Both the position numbers and the translations under genes were made by a program. The notes under the pieces were generated by a model, which did not search any database, was not told the origin of the DNA, and saw only the letters and a program-made list of their open reading frames with translations. This document shows, piece after piece, positions 56,301 to 64,000 of a DNA stretch of 64,000 nt. The DNA is from Anniella stebbinsi (taxonomy: Eukaryota; Chordata; Lepidosauria; Squamata; Anniellidae). The first letter of the stretch is position 1. Each line of letters begins with the position of its first letter. The DNA is taken from the NCBI GenBank assembly GCA_029215795.1, contig JARDYH010000001.1:185883654-185947653 (forward strand), in the 5' to 3' direction.

Positions 56301-59300
56301 CAAATTTCAGACAGACAGTTATATAAAATCATAGAATCTAAATTTGTTTCCCCCCCAATAAGGGCCTCACCACAGCTTCTTTTAAGGCTGTGGGGACCTC
56401 ACCAGACCTCAAAGAGGCATTTACCACCTCGGAGGTACAGATATCCAGAAGCCAAGATGGGCAAGGGTCTAAAGGGCAAGCAGTAGGCCTCAGTCCTCCA
56501 AGCACTTTGTCCACCTCCTCAGGTTGCACAAGCTGAAAGGTATCCATAACATGACTAAGGCCTCCTCCACACGAGACGTTTAATGAGCCTTGAAGGCTCA
56601 TTATAAATTTTACCTCCACACCAGCGGAGCGCAAAACAGGCGTACAGGCGCGTTATCTCCCCGATAATGCGCATTTTCAAATGCGCGTTAAATAGCGACT
56701 TTTATTTTTCTCCGGCCATTAAAGCGCATTTTCGCCGTGTGAACAAGCGATTATGCGCATTAACGTCTTCTAAAGCGCTTTTTGGACATCAATTAATGCG
56801 CTTCGCCGCCTCTCGCCGCCTCCCGTGCAGAGGGATTAGGCGTAAATGCGCCTCCGCGATAATGCGCATAATCCCCGAACCGGGCGCAAAAGCGCATCCT
56901 TGTGGAGGGGGCCTACGATGGTGCACCAGCCCCGTCCATATCAGACTCTGGAAAAACAATGGCATCTAAGTCAGCACGAGTACGAGCGATTTTATCTGAA
57001 AAGTGTCTGGCAAATTGTTGGTTGAGGTTGTTGTGTTCCAAGCCTACCCCTAAGAGGCCTTTGACTACACGAAAGAGCTCCGCTGGACGATACTGAGCAG
57101 ATGCAGTGGGGGTGGAGGAGTAGGATTTCTTCGCCACCATCACCGCCACAGAGTAGGATCGCAAGTGGATTCTTATCTGTCTTCATTCTGAGTTTTCCAC
57201 CATTTGCACTCTAATGGTCGACACAGTCGTTTCATTGCCCTCAGCTCCTTGGAATACCGAGGAGCTGACACAATTCTACGACTAGGTTGAGGACATTTGG
57301 GAGCGAGCCTATCAATAGCCCGGGTCATCTCCTCATTCCAAGTGGTGATCAGGACCTCGGCAGGACTGCTGGCTAAGCCTGCAGGAAAATCCCCAAGAGA
57401 CCTCAGAAAACCATCCGGACTCATCAGCCTCTGGGAGTGGACCATCAAATTGGGTCCCCCACCTCTGCAGAGTTTACAGGTGGCCTGAAAGTCAAACATG
57501 ATGATATGTCCATGTCAAAGGAGTCACCACAGGCTTCCCCACCCTCAGATCATTTTCTCCCAATTCAGCACAGAAGACCAGATCCAAAGTGTGTCCTGCT
57601 ACATGTATTGGGCAAGATATTATTTGAGACAGGCCCATGGTTGACATGAACGCCATGAAATCCTGAGCCGCTCCTGACAAAGTAGCCTCAGCAGGAATAT
57701 TTAAGTCCCTCAGGACCATAAGCCTCAACATCACGCTCGAGACTACCTCACTCAGCTCAGGCAGGGAGCCTGTTGGGCAGTGGGGTGGACAGTTCACCAA
57801 CACAATCCCAGTCCTATCTCAGGTGCCTAACACTAGGTACAGGCATTCAAAACTGGTTGACTGCTGGACAAGGTATCTGTCCAGAGAGAGAGAATCCCTA
57901 TAGACCAAGGCCACCCAACTCCCCGCCCCTCTAGATGAGCTTGGTGCTGCACAAGAAACCCTGGGAGAGATTAACTCCTCCCTGTTCATGAAACCAGGTT
58001 TCTGTAACGCAGGCCAAGTCAGCGTGTTCTTCCAAGATGAACTCAGAAATTATAGTCCCTTCCTGAGTGGCCAACCTGGCATTCATCAGCAGCATCTTCA
58101 GGCTCAAGGGGCCTGCAGGCAATGCCACCAAGATTACTGAGGCTGGAAGGGGGACTGGTAAAGCATGTCAATGTACCCAGATATGTGTCGGCGGCATGCA
58201 TGGTTTCCAAGCATGCCAGAGTAGAAAAACTGTCTCATGTAAGGCAGGCCTCAATCGATCTCCTTGAATAGAAACCTGAGAGTTTTACATTCCCCACCAG
58301 TGGAAGAAGATATTCTGAGGAGGTGACGACTCCCTCTCACTCCAAAGGCAAAGCCTTAGATTTTGCTAGAGCTTCTTCCCCACAGTGCCCAGTCCCAGCA
58401 GTGACGGCTCTGAGGTTTCCTCAGAGCTCCTGCTCTATTGTTTGATGGTGAGAATGGCCTGGATTCTTTTCTTTCCTCTGTTCCTCTGGGTTACCTAGCT
58501 AAAATGGAAAGGGAGCCATATCAGACAGACTGAATAGGATGACTGCCTATTCCATTCTCTCCAGGGGAAGACTGACACACTCCGCCACCAGCAGTGGCAC
58601 AACCCCATCAATAATGTTGGAGGATCCTGACGAGCACTGAAGAGGGAGGCTTTTAGAGGTATGTAAGAACGCACTCTCTGTAGACCTCTGTAGAGGACAA
58701 GATGCCTCCAGAGAAGGGTAGCACTCCTAGAGCTTGCCTGTGCCAAGTGCCATCCTGTCCCTCCCAGGCAGAATCGACTCCAACAGGTGGCTGCCCACAA
58801 CGTGCACAAATCATGACTGATAGGGAGGCCATTTTACAACCCATCCTGGTGCAAAAGAGAAGGTTCTTGGCAACCAGGAAGGCAGGCTTCCCATTAACCT
58901 CTTCTCTCACAATTTACTCCTTGGATTGTCAGTAGTGGTTTTATACACTCTGATTTTTGTGAGTAGGTCAAGGCAATCAAGGTTATTCAAAAACCATTTA
59001 TTTATTTATTCTATGAAAAGAATTCATACCCTGCTCTTCCACCACAAAAGCTCCCAGACCAGTTTACGGATCAATAAATACAAGATAATAAATCTAATGA
59101 ATGGCAGGAAAACGAAAAAGTAACACTCGGGCACCAGTCCTGAATGTGATGCGGTTCTTATGACCAGCTGTAAATGGCCATATTGAAGCTGGGGGCTGCT
59201 AATCTATGAGAGCGAATATGCTATTGAAGGGATGAAATGGAGATCCAAAGCCAGCAACTCTCTCCCTCAGTACGGTCTCTGTCTTCTGACCTTTTGATAT

Positions 59301-62120
59301 GCCTCGATTAACGGGAGCGCCCTTCTTCCTTAAGATCCCACTGTCTCTACATTTCCCACTTGAAACTTACAAAAGATGCTTAAAGTTTCTGTCCAAGACA
59401 TTTGCCTAGTTGCAATCACAACTGCAAGGCGATTCAGAACTGGTAGTACTCAGGTTTGCACATTTCATGACAAAGTGACAATACCTGACATGAATCTACC
59501 TGAACACTACATTCAACATCTAAGGTTCTTCTCCGGGTGCCAACTCCGAGGGAAGCTCGGAGGTTGGCAACAAGGGAGAGGGCCTTCTCTGTGGTGGCCC
59601 CCCCAATTGTGGAACGATCTCCCCGATGAGGCCCGCCTGGCACCAATGTTATCTTTTCGGCGCCAGGTTAATGTTATCTTTTCGGTGCCAGGTTAATGTC
59701 TTCTCTCAGGCATTTAGCAATATCTGATGAGCCTGGGTCTGTTTTTTTGTTTTTAGGCTGATAGCTTTTAAGCTATTATAGTGATTTTAAATGTATGTGC
59801 ATATTGTATGCTTTTTGCAATTTTAATTTTTGTATATTGTTTTTAAATGTTTTAATCTTATGTAAACCGTCCAGAGAGCTTTGGCTATGGGGCAGTATAC
59901 AAATGTAATAAATAGATAAAAAAGTAACGTTCAGTCCAGATTCCTTTTTTATACAAACCATCTATCTTTCATATAGCTAAAGAACCAATTCTACCATCCT
60001 TCTGTCAAAAGCCTAAGCACACAAATGAAAATGAATAGCATAAGGTGAACATTAAATATACCTCACACTTTTGTAGATCTGATGGTCTATATCCTCCCAT
60101 CCTGCCTTTATTCTGCAGAAAAGTTTCAGAGGCCGGGGGGGGGGCAATCTTTTTGACCCCAAGGGCCACATGCGGTGCTGGCTAGTGTTGGGGCTACGCA
60201 TGAGCATGCACACACATTCCCACACAGTCCCCTTCTCAGGGTGCAGGGAGAGGAAGGTTTAAGCACTGAGATGTAGGGATGGAATCATTGGAAGGGTGGG
60301 AGGTTCAAGCCTCACCCCTCCCACCAAGATGGCTGTTTCTCTGCCACTATTAGCAGCAAGGGAAGAGTAATCCCAGCACTGCAGGATCCCTGGGGTAGGA
60401 GCTGGGAAACGAAAGCCCCTCCCACCCACCTCCATTGATCCTAACTGCAACTGCGGTAGCCGCACCGGAACAGTGGTCTTTACCCCCCAAAGTGGGTTGC
60501 AGGCCGCATGCTGTCCACCTCTGGATTGAAGACTGCATCTCATTAGTCTATGAGATTCAATCTTTGCCTGTTAGTTCAGGAATTACCGACCGTTCCACAA
60601 GACCTCGACCTCTGCGACTGATGTTTTAGCATGAAGAAGTATGTAGGGTGACTACCTGAATCAGTGCTGCTTCTGCTTCTTTCACAAGATATGACAAGTT
60701 TCGGACACCTTCACTTCCTTCAGTGCTACACCTTTGGGGGGGTGGAGGTGGGGGGGGCAGGGGAAGTATTCCAGCAAGTCTTATTTCCTTAAACAGCAGT
60801 GAGTCCAACCAGCAAACTCAGCCACTCAAGGTGCCCAATGAAACTGTTGAACATTTTCACCCAGGATGGGGAAATGAACTTCTGACCTGCGGTTCACATT
60901 TCTTCACCTGGATGAACGGGAGGCATTTTGGCATCCAGAGGCAGCCTTAGACTGGCTGCCCACAACTGGTGCCCTAGGAAAACCATGCAGGCAGCACCCC
61001 ACCTCCAACCCCCAAAGGCAGATCTAGGTGGAGATTTTTGGCAAACTGAGTTTAATGAAATATTATCATTTATAATAGTGAGCCCAAAATGCGTTTGTTT
61101 TTACTAAGCAACGAATCAGCCCAGAGGGCCTGATAAAAATGACAAAGGAGAGAAGCACAGGTGTGGAAGGAGGATCCCGGTTGCATCCTTGGGGCAACAT
61201 GGCCAAGAAGGCTCTGAGGGCAAAGCAAGCCCTTTTCTCAAAGGGGGGGGGGGCTCGCAATCCCTGCCTCAAACTTGGAGGAGGAGGAAATCCCACATCG
61301 CTTGAGAGGGGACCAAGTCCCAAAGACGGCAGGCAGCCTGATTCAGCCCCGCCATCCCCAGTTGGTCCCTCGCTCACCTCCACACCCTTGGTTATATCCC
61401 CTCTGTAGGTGAGTGGGAACTGATACAATGACACCTTCTGGGGGGTAGGGGGGTTTGGAATCCCCCCCCCCGAATATGGCACCCCACTTAACTTGGCACC
61501 CTAAGTGACTGCCTCGTTCTCCTCTATGGATGGGCTGTGCCTGCTGGTACCTTTCTGCTCTTGATATAGGTTGGGGTGGTTCGTGTTTAGCTCCCAGGAA
61601 TTTCAGTGTAAAACAATTTGAATCCTTCTCCTGTCCTTTTTCTTTATACCTCTGCTTGACTATTTCATTCTGGAACTGGGCTGAGCCCCTCCCACGGGAA
61701 GGGATGAAGCTCTGGCAAAATGTGAAAGAGCTTTCCTTTGGAGCAAGTGGGAGTCACCTACTCAGAATACTCCCCATCCACTGATGAGAAGAAGCATTCA
61801 AGGTAAATTAAATGTTCCCTTTCCGTATCGCATCTTATAACACTTTGAAACAGTCACGTGTTTAAAACATCCATTATATGAGCAGTGATAGAAGTTACAC
61901 AGGCCATGTAGTACCAACAGAAGGATAATCGAAACAGAAAGTAGTAAAGGTGTCTAGTGCAATTAAGTCCATAGCAGTCTGCAAATTATTTTACCTTCAT
62001 CTTTGTCCAGTCCTCAGCATACCGTGTCCTGTCCTTCTCATCAGTAGAGTTCAAATATTTGGTTCTAAACATGTCCCCTACTACACGAAGATGTTTAGCA
62101 AATGCCATACTTCGACGAGT
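44186..62120 (-). CDS. POFUT2: POFUT2, last four coding exons
   Basis: GDP-fucose protein O-fucosyltransferase 2 (GT68 family), an endoplasmic reticulum enzyme adding O-fucose to folded thrombospondin type 1 repeats. The minus-strand exons 62120-61995, 54366-54186, 52599-52476 and 44339-44186 join in frame (585 nt, 194 residues plus TAA). That is exactly the length of the matching C-terminal part of the human protein. Recognisable segments are [12 protein letters not shown], the glycosylation-type site LNST, the GDP-fucose-binding motif [31 protein letters not shown], the nucleotide-binding [11 protein letters not shown], and the C-terminal [10 protein letters not shown]. The N-terminal half, with signal peptide and catalytic Glu, lies beyond 64000. 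The convergent arrangement with ADARB1 matches human chromosome 21. Introns of 7.6, 1.6 and 8.1 kb are filled with transposons, but the exons are intact. Confidence 0.97.
45033..45250. mobile_element. 218-bp Harbinger-type MITE with telomere-like core
   Basis: Perfect 23-bp terminal inverted repeats GGCTCAATTTGGACAACACA+ATA, flanked by AAA on both sides (45030-45032 and 45251-45253), a 3-bp duplication of the size used by PIF/Harbinger. The termini resemble those of the 6.3-kb element at 45508. It contains a 21-bp telomere-like stretch. Confidence 0.82.
45073..45093. repeat. telomere-like (CCCTAA) stretch
   Basis: TAACCCTAACCCTAACCCTAG, about 3.3 units of the vertebrate telomeric repeat inside the MITE. 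Confidence 0.9.
46343..47260 (-). pseudogene. Harbinger DDE (HARBI1-like) transposase relic
   Basis: Minus-strand text in order: [36 protein letters not shown], then after a gap [48 protein letters not shown], a stop, [32 protein letters not shown], a stop, ADQAFALQP, and a C-terminal GVVVAF plus [15 protein letters not shown]. This is the DDE_Tnp_4 block order. The first catalytic position reads GHLES, where the family has Asp. The second Asp (LVDVRGRF) is kept. Stops, frameshifts and a missing segment after the N-terminal block make it non-functional. Confidence 0.82.
48208..50600 (-). pseudogene. Harbinger Myb/SANT-like DNA-binding protein relic
   Basis: The minus strand at about 50590-50280 reads QPWSEAE, then with one frameshift [30 protein letters not shown] and [37 protein letters not shown], a trihelix-type Myb/SANT domain. 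The downstream, more decayed C-terminal part (48606-48208) has [19 protein letters not shown] and a Pro/Met/Tyr-rich [14 protein letters not shown] stretch. The CR1 insertion at 49458-49968 splits the gene. In active Harbinger elements this protein helps the transposase bind the termini. Confidence 0.72.
49458..49968 (+). mobile_element. CR1 LINE 3' end, nested in Harbinger
   Basis: Frame text [20 protein letters not shown] and [18 protein letters not shown], followed by the CR1 3' UTR and a TTCTATGATTCGATGATGCTATGAT tail at 49944-49968. Confidence 0.9.
51041..51061. repeat. (GCT)n microsatellite
   Basis: Seven perfect GCT units in the Harbinger body. Confidence 0.9.
51798..52316. mobile_element. 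palindromic hAT-like element, 519 bp
   Basis: TAGGGATGTG...CACACCCCTA ends. The interior contains a long stem: AGATCGATCCCTCCAACTC pairs with GGTTGGAGGGATCGATCT and TTCTGACAG with CTGTCAGAA. Flanks GTTTCTAT (51790-51797) and GTATCTAT (52317-52324) agree at seven of eight bases. Repeated CGATACGATA-like motifs occur near both ends. No coding capacity. Confidence 0.82.
52476..52599 (-). CDS. POFUT2: POFUT2 coding exon (LLPEM to [10 protein letters not shown])
   Basis: The acceptor tract CTGTACCTTTTCAG lies immediately above 52599 on the plus strand. The donor GT is 52475-52474 (GCGAG/GTAACT). The 124-nt exon reads [30 protein letters not shown] and IDQWICAHA, and ends in AG, the first two bases of the Arg codon completed at 44339. 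All features match the vertebrate protein. Confidence 0.95.
52600..54185 (-). other. POFUT2 intron (1.6 kb)
   Basis: Bounded by the donor at 54185-54184 and the acceptor ending at 52600. It holds a possible solo LTR; 53480-54185 is otherwise unrecognised. Confidence 0.7.
52963..53480 (+). mobile_element. possible solo LTR
   Basis: It starts TGTTGCGGGAATATTTC and has a TATA-like CTATATAAGAG at 53341, an AATAAA at 53419-53424, and a following CTTTGGTCTCCACTG of the kind found in the R-U5 part of retroviral LTRs. I could not find a convincing target duplication or the exact 3' end, and no internal retroviral genes are present. Confidence 0.5.
54186..54366 (-). CDS. POFUT2: POFUT2 coding exon with the HLRRKDF sugar-nucleotide motif
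   Basis: The acceptor is CTATGCTAG just above 54366 on the plus strand. The donor GT is 54185-54184. The 181-nt exon encodes [26 protein letters not shown] and [11 protein letters not shown]. Its last base is the first base of a Glu codon completed in the next exon. The arginines in the HLRRKDF stretch are part of the GDP-fucose pocket in the family. Confidence 0.97.
55556..56370 (-). repeat. internal duplication of about 400 bp in the L2 copy
   Basis: The block starting GGGTGGAATARAAGTCCCYC (R, Y variable) with TTTCTGAGACTGCTCCT occurs at about 55562 and 55959, and both copies run through the CCAAGCCCAATCCAGATAAA and ATGGATCTAGGTAAT phrases. The first copy lacks about 45 bp (AAGGATACCATGGTCAATGG region). 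Divergence is obvious, so it is not a recent event. Confidence 0.82.
56558..56914. mobile_element. CpG-rich MITE, 357 bp, inside L2
   Basis: The ends AGGCCTCCTCCACA and TGTGGAGGGGGCCT are inverted repeats with one mismatch. The interior carries about nine GCGC cores in AATGCGCAT/AAAGCGCAT contexts, far richer in CpG than anything nearby. The L2 protein text breaks at its left edge ([11 protein letters not shown]) and resumes at its right edge (PESDMDG). No clear target duplication. Confidence 0.75.
59535..59925 (+). mobile_element. L2 LINE 3' end
   Basis: GGTTGGCAACAAGGGAGAG, GTGGAACGATCTCCC and GTAAACCGTCCAGAGAGCT are the standard L2 3' text, the reverse of the copy at 7411-7800. It ends TACAAATGTAATAAATAGAT. 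30 bp near 59645-59700 (TTATCTTTTCGGYGCCAGGT) is duplicated in tandem. Confidence 0.88.
61995..62120 (-). CDS. POFUT2: POFUT2 coding exon ([11 protein letters not shown] to WTKMK)
   Basis: On the minus strand the acceptor CAG occupies 62123-62121 and the donor GT 61994-61993 (AAG/GTAAAA). It is 126 nt, phase 0 at both ends, and encodes 42 residues from [16 protein letters not shown] through the NST sequon to AEDWTKMK. The length and the flanking residues equal those of the human exon product. Confidence 0.95.
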
Positions 62121-64000
62121 CTGTTATCAAAAGAAGAGGTACTTACAAAATATAAGACACTTGGAATATACGGAATAGCGGCAATGACAACACTAAAGGA
62201 GGGTCATAAAAATATTCCTTTAAGAGAAATTATGACTCAGTTGAGAATGGCAGACTTAGAAATCAACCAAACAACCTTTATACAGAAAGAGCTATGACCT
62301 TTCATAGGCAAAAATATTTTGAAACACGAAATGAGCCTGATAAATTGTTAGCCTCGATAATAATAAAGAAGCAACAAAGAACAGTAAACCTCTGTTAAGT
62401 TGCAGGGCAGTACAATGAAACCTACAAATGCATAAATCTAAGAACATCTTAAAGAATGAGGTTATAGTAAGAGAATGTTTGGACAATCACCAAGAAAATG
62501 GTTTATTACAAATGCGGAAGACTATTGTATTTGGAGGAGATCGTGGCATGATATCTTCTTTTCTGCCTGCTTCTTCTCTCAGGCCTGCACCTTCAGGCAT
62601 AGCAAAGGGTTAAAAAGCTTTCAATGGTTTAGTTAAATCTCCTGATCCTCAAGGCCACATCTGTCTTGGGATGGTTCAGCCTTGGCATGCAGGAGGGTCC
62701 CAATTTGGCTGCTGTCCACTCGCTTTCAGTGATTGAAAGCCAGGAGGGGCTCTCTCTGTACCAGCTTTGCTACTAGCCATTCGCTTTTAGCAGAGATAAG
62801 GAGTACATTAACATCAAGATTGGAGTTGAAGATTGTCACACCCCAGGTGTGATCAATTAAGGGTGGCGTACAAGACAGCACGTAATCCAAGGGGCTAAAC
62901 TGTATAAACATCCGACCAGAAGCCCACTTGTTTTGAGCTTCAGCGTAGACCAGTCCAGAAGGTGCTGTGCAACTGATTGGCCATTTGGAGTTGCTCCTCC
63001 GCTGTTCCGCAGGGCTCCCGACAGATTGCTTTTGGAGACGTAAGATCTTGCTTTAGCGTTGCCTATTATTTTTGTGTTGTATTAGAGTTATTGTAACCTT
63101 TAGCCTGTTAGATAATTAAAGCATTTAGACCTCTTTCAAACACTTGTGTTGTTATTGCATTTGCTCTCTGACATCCTGCAATAAAAAAGCAATACAAATG
63201 GAGTGACATGGAAAATTAGAAGACTAAAAAAGGGGGGATGCTACAAGTGTAGATGGAAGCTCAGTTTTATACAACACATGAAGGCATCTTCGACCTAATA
63301 ATTACTCAAGTGTATATTCTTTTTTGAGAACTTGAGGGAAAGCCAATGTAGTAATTCTCTATAAGAGAGGGACAGATTACATTGGAAATAGAACCCTGCA
63401 AATACTTTTCATTGCTAGATTGTGATTACAATATCATTGCAGGTATGTGTAGGTCCGTCAAACTTTTTGGACCCATGTGCACATGTGTGCACCACCATAC
63501 CATGGCTGCCATGAGGGCCTGGCCAATCGCGAAATGACAAGGAAGTAAAAGTTGGATATTGGTGTCTAACAGAATGTCTAGTAAAGATCATGGATTATCA
63601 TTACTTTTACATAGAATGCCAACAAAACCAACACGAGAACACATCTGTGGACACAAAGCATTGGAAGGATCTTCGTAAAAACCATGAGACTCTTGTGCCT
63701 CCAATCTATGACTTTTGTCCATGGCAGTGCTAGATCTGTGATTTTTTGAGCCTATGGCCACATCTGGCAATTTGAGAAACTGTTGCGAGCATAACCTCAA
63801 AGAGTTGCCATGGCTAGTCGTAAAGGACAAGTCACGTGTCCAAAAGGCTGGGTACAAGGCAGAGGTGGACTCTAAGCCCCAACACACTAAACAATTCCTT
63901 TGAACCCACACTTTTCAGTGCCAACAAATCTGTCTCATAGAAGGCAAACTTTTCTTCCCCCTCCATCCAGTCAGCCAACTCTCTCTCTCTCACACACACA
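62121..64000 (-). other. POFUT2 intron, 3' part, no further exon found
   Basis: I searched the minus strand for the preceding POFUT2 exon (the family text with HYGGKEYWD) and did not find it, so it lies past 64000. 62834-63175 has a TATA-like CTGTATAAAC (62899) and ATTAAA (63116) in an arrangement that could be a solo LTR (TGTCACACC...), at low confidence. The window ends in a CT/CA microsatellite (63980-64000). Confidence 0.5.

Larger units (their letters stand above)
54460..58260 (-). mobile_element. long but broken L2 LINE
   Basis: In minus-strand order: endonuclease (58131-57931 [29 protein letters not shown]; 57803-57492 [11 protein letters not shown]), a linker with [15 protein letters not shown] (57499-57173), RT (56023-55725 [48 protein letters not shown] and [11 protein letters not shown] at about 55540-55430), the RT tail (55300-54974 [32 protein letters not shown]), and a 3' UTR ending near 54460. 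Frameshifts, stops, one MITE insertion and an internal duplication disable it. Confidence 0.9.
54367..61994 (-). other. POFUT2 intron (7.6 kb)
   Basis: Bounded by the donor at 61994-61993 and the acceptor ending at 54367. It holds an L2 LINE (54460-58260) and an L2 tail (59535-59925). 58261-59534 and 59926-61994 show no recognised element apart from G/C homopolymer runs near 60126, 60737 and 61243. Confidence 0.7.

Noticed and set aside
60626..60808. Possible extra POFUT2 exon on the minus strand
   Set aside because: The frame has a poly-Pro run from a C-rich tract and no match to POFUT2. The exons at 61995-62120 and 54186-54366 join directly in frame without it.
62834..63175. Solo LTR with TGTCACACC start
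   Set aside because: Has a TATA-like box and ATTAAA, but no matching target duplication or defined 3' end. Kept only as a remark in the intron entry.
1..64000. CRISPR arrays, tRNA, rRNA, bacterial operons or plasmid features
   Set aside because: None seen. Repeats are eukaryotic transposons and microsatellites, and the genes have introns.

Overview
The window is vertebrate nuclear DNA, most likely from a squamate reptile. Two orthologous host genes lie tail to tail, with short exons, long introns and consensus GT/AG splice sites. The repeats are those typical of lizard genomes: CR1 and L3-like LINEs with ATTCTATG tails, L2 LINEs, Ty3/Gypsy, DIRS, hAT and Harbinger elements. The squamate assignment rests on repeat composition and is an inference.

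Host genes. On the + strand, 13-27615 holds the last five coding exons of ADARB1 (ADAR2, the adenosine-to-inosine RNA editing enzyme), ending at a TGA at 27613-27615 and followed by an AT-rich 3' UTR. On the - strand, 62120-44186 holds the last four coding exons of POFUT2 (protein O-fucosyltransferase 2), ending at a TAA at 44188-44186. ADARB1 and POFUT2 are convergent neighbours on human chromosome 21 as well, so the order is conserved synteny. The intergenic space is about 16.6 kb. The 5' parts of both genes lie outside the window. Every exon join keeps frame and no coding damage is visible.

Layout. 1-5.2 kb: ADARB1 exons and small introns, with an L3/CR1-like LINE. 5.35-26.2 kb: a 20.9-kb ADARB1 intron. 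It contains LINE tails, MITEs, a 2-kb element with about 500-bp inverted arms and a broken spliced reading frame (12.74-14.76 kb), a 737-bp tandem duplication bounded by hAT MITEs (16.34-18.13 kb), and a complete but dead Ty3/Gypsy element with intact 5-bp target duplication (18.2-23.25 kb). 26.2-27.6 kb: last two ADARB1 exons. 27.6-44.2 kb: 3' UTR and intergenic repeats, including a DIRS fragment (38.5-41.0 kb). 44.2-62.1 kb: POFUT2. Its last intron holds a 6.3-kb decayed Harbinger transposon with both a DDE transposase relic and a Myb/SANT-like relic. Its 7.6-kb intron holds a long broken L2 LINE containing a CpG-rich MITE. 62.1-64 kb: POFUT2 intron with little recognisable content.

The strongest unusual signals are: (1) a triplicated hAT MITE whose middle copy has the left target duplication of one parent and the right target duplication of the other, a clear footprint of unequal crossing-over; (2) the long-arm palindromic element around 13-14.7 kb with a two-exon pseudogene of unknown family and convergent poly(A) signals; (3) near-perfect 320-bp palindromes inside the introns of the gene that encodes a double-stranded-RNA editor; (4) a telomere-like repeat inside a Harbinger-type MITE. 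No prokaryotic features, CRISPR arrays, rRNA or tRNA genes were recognised.
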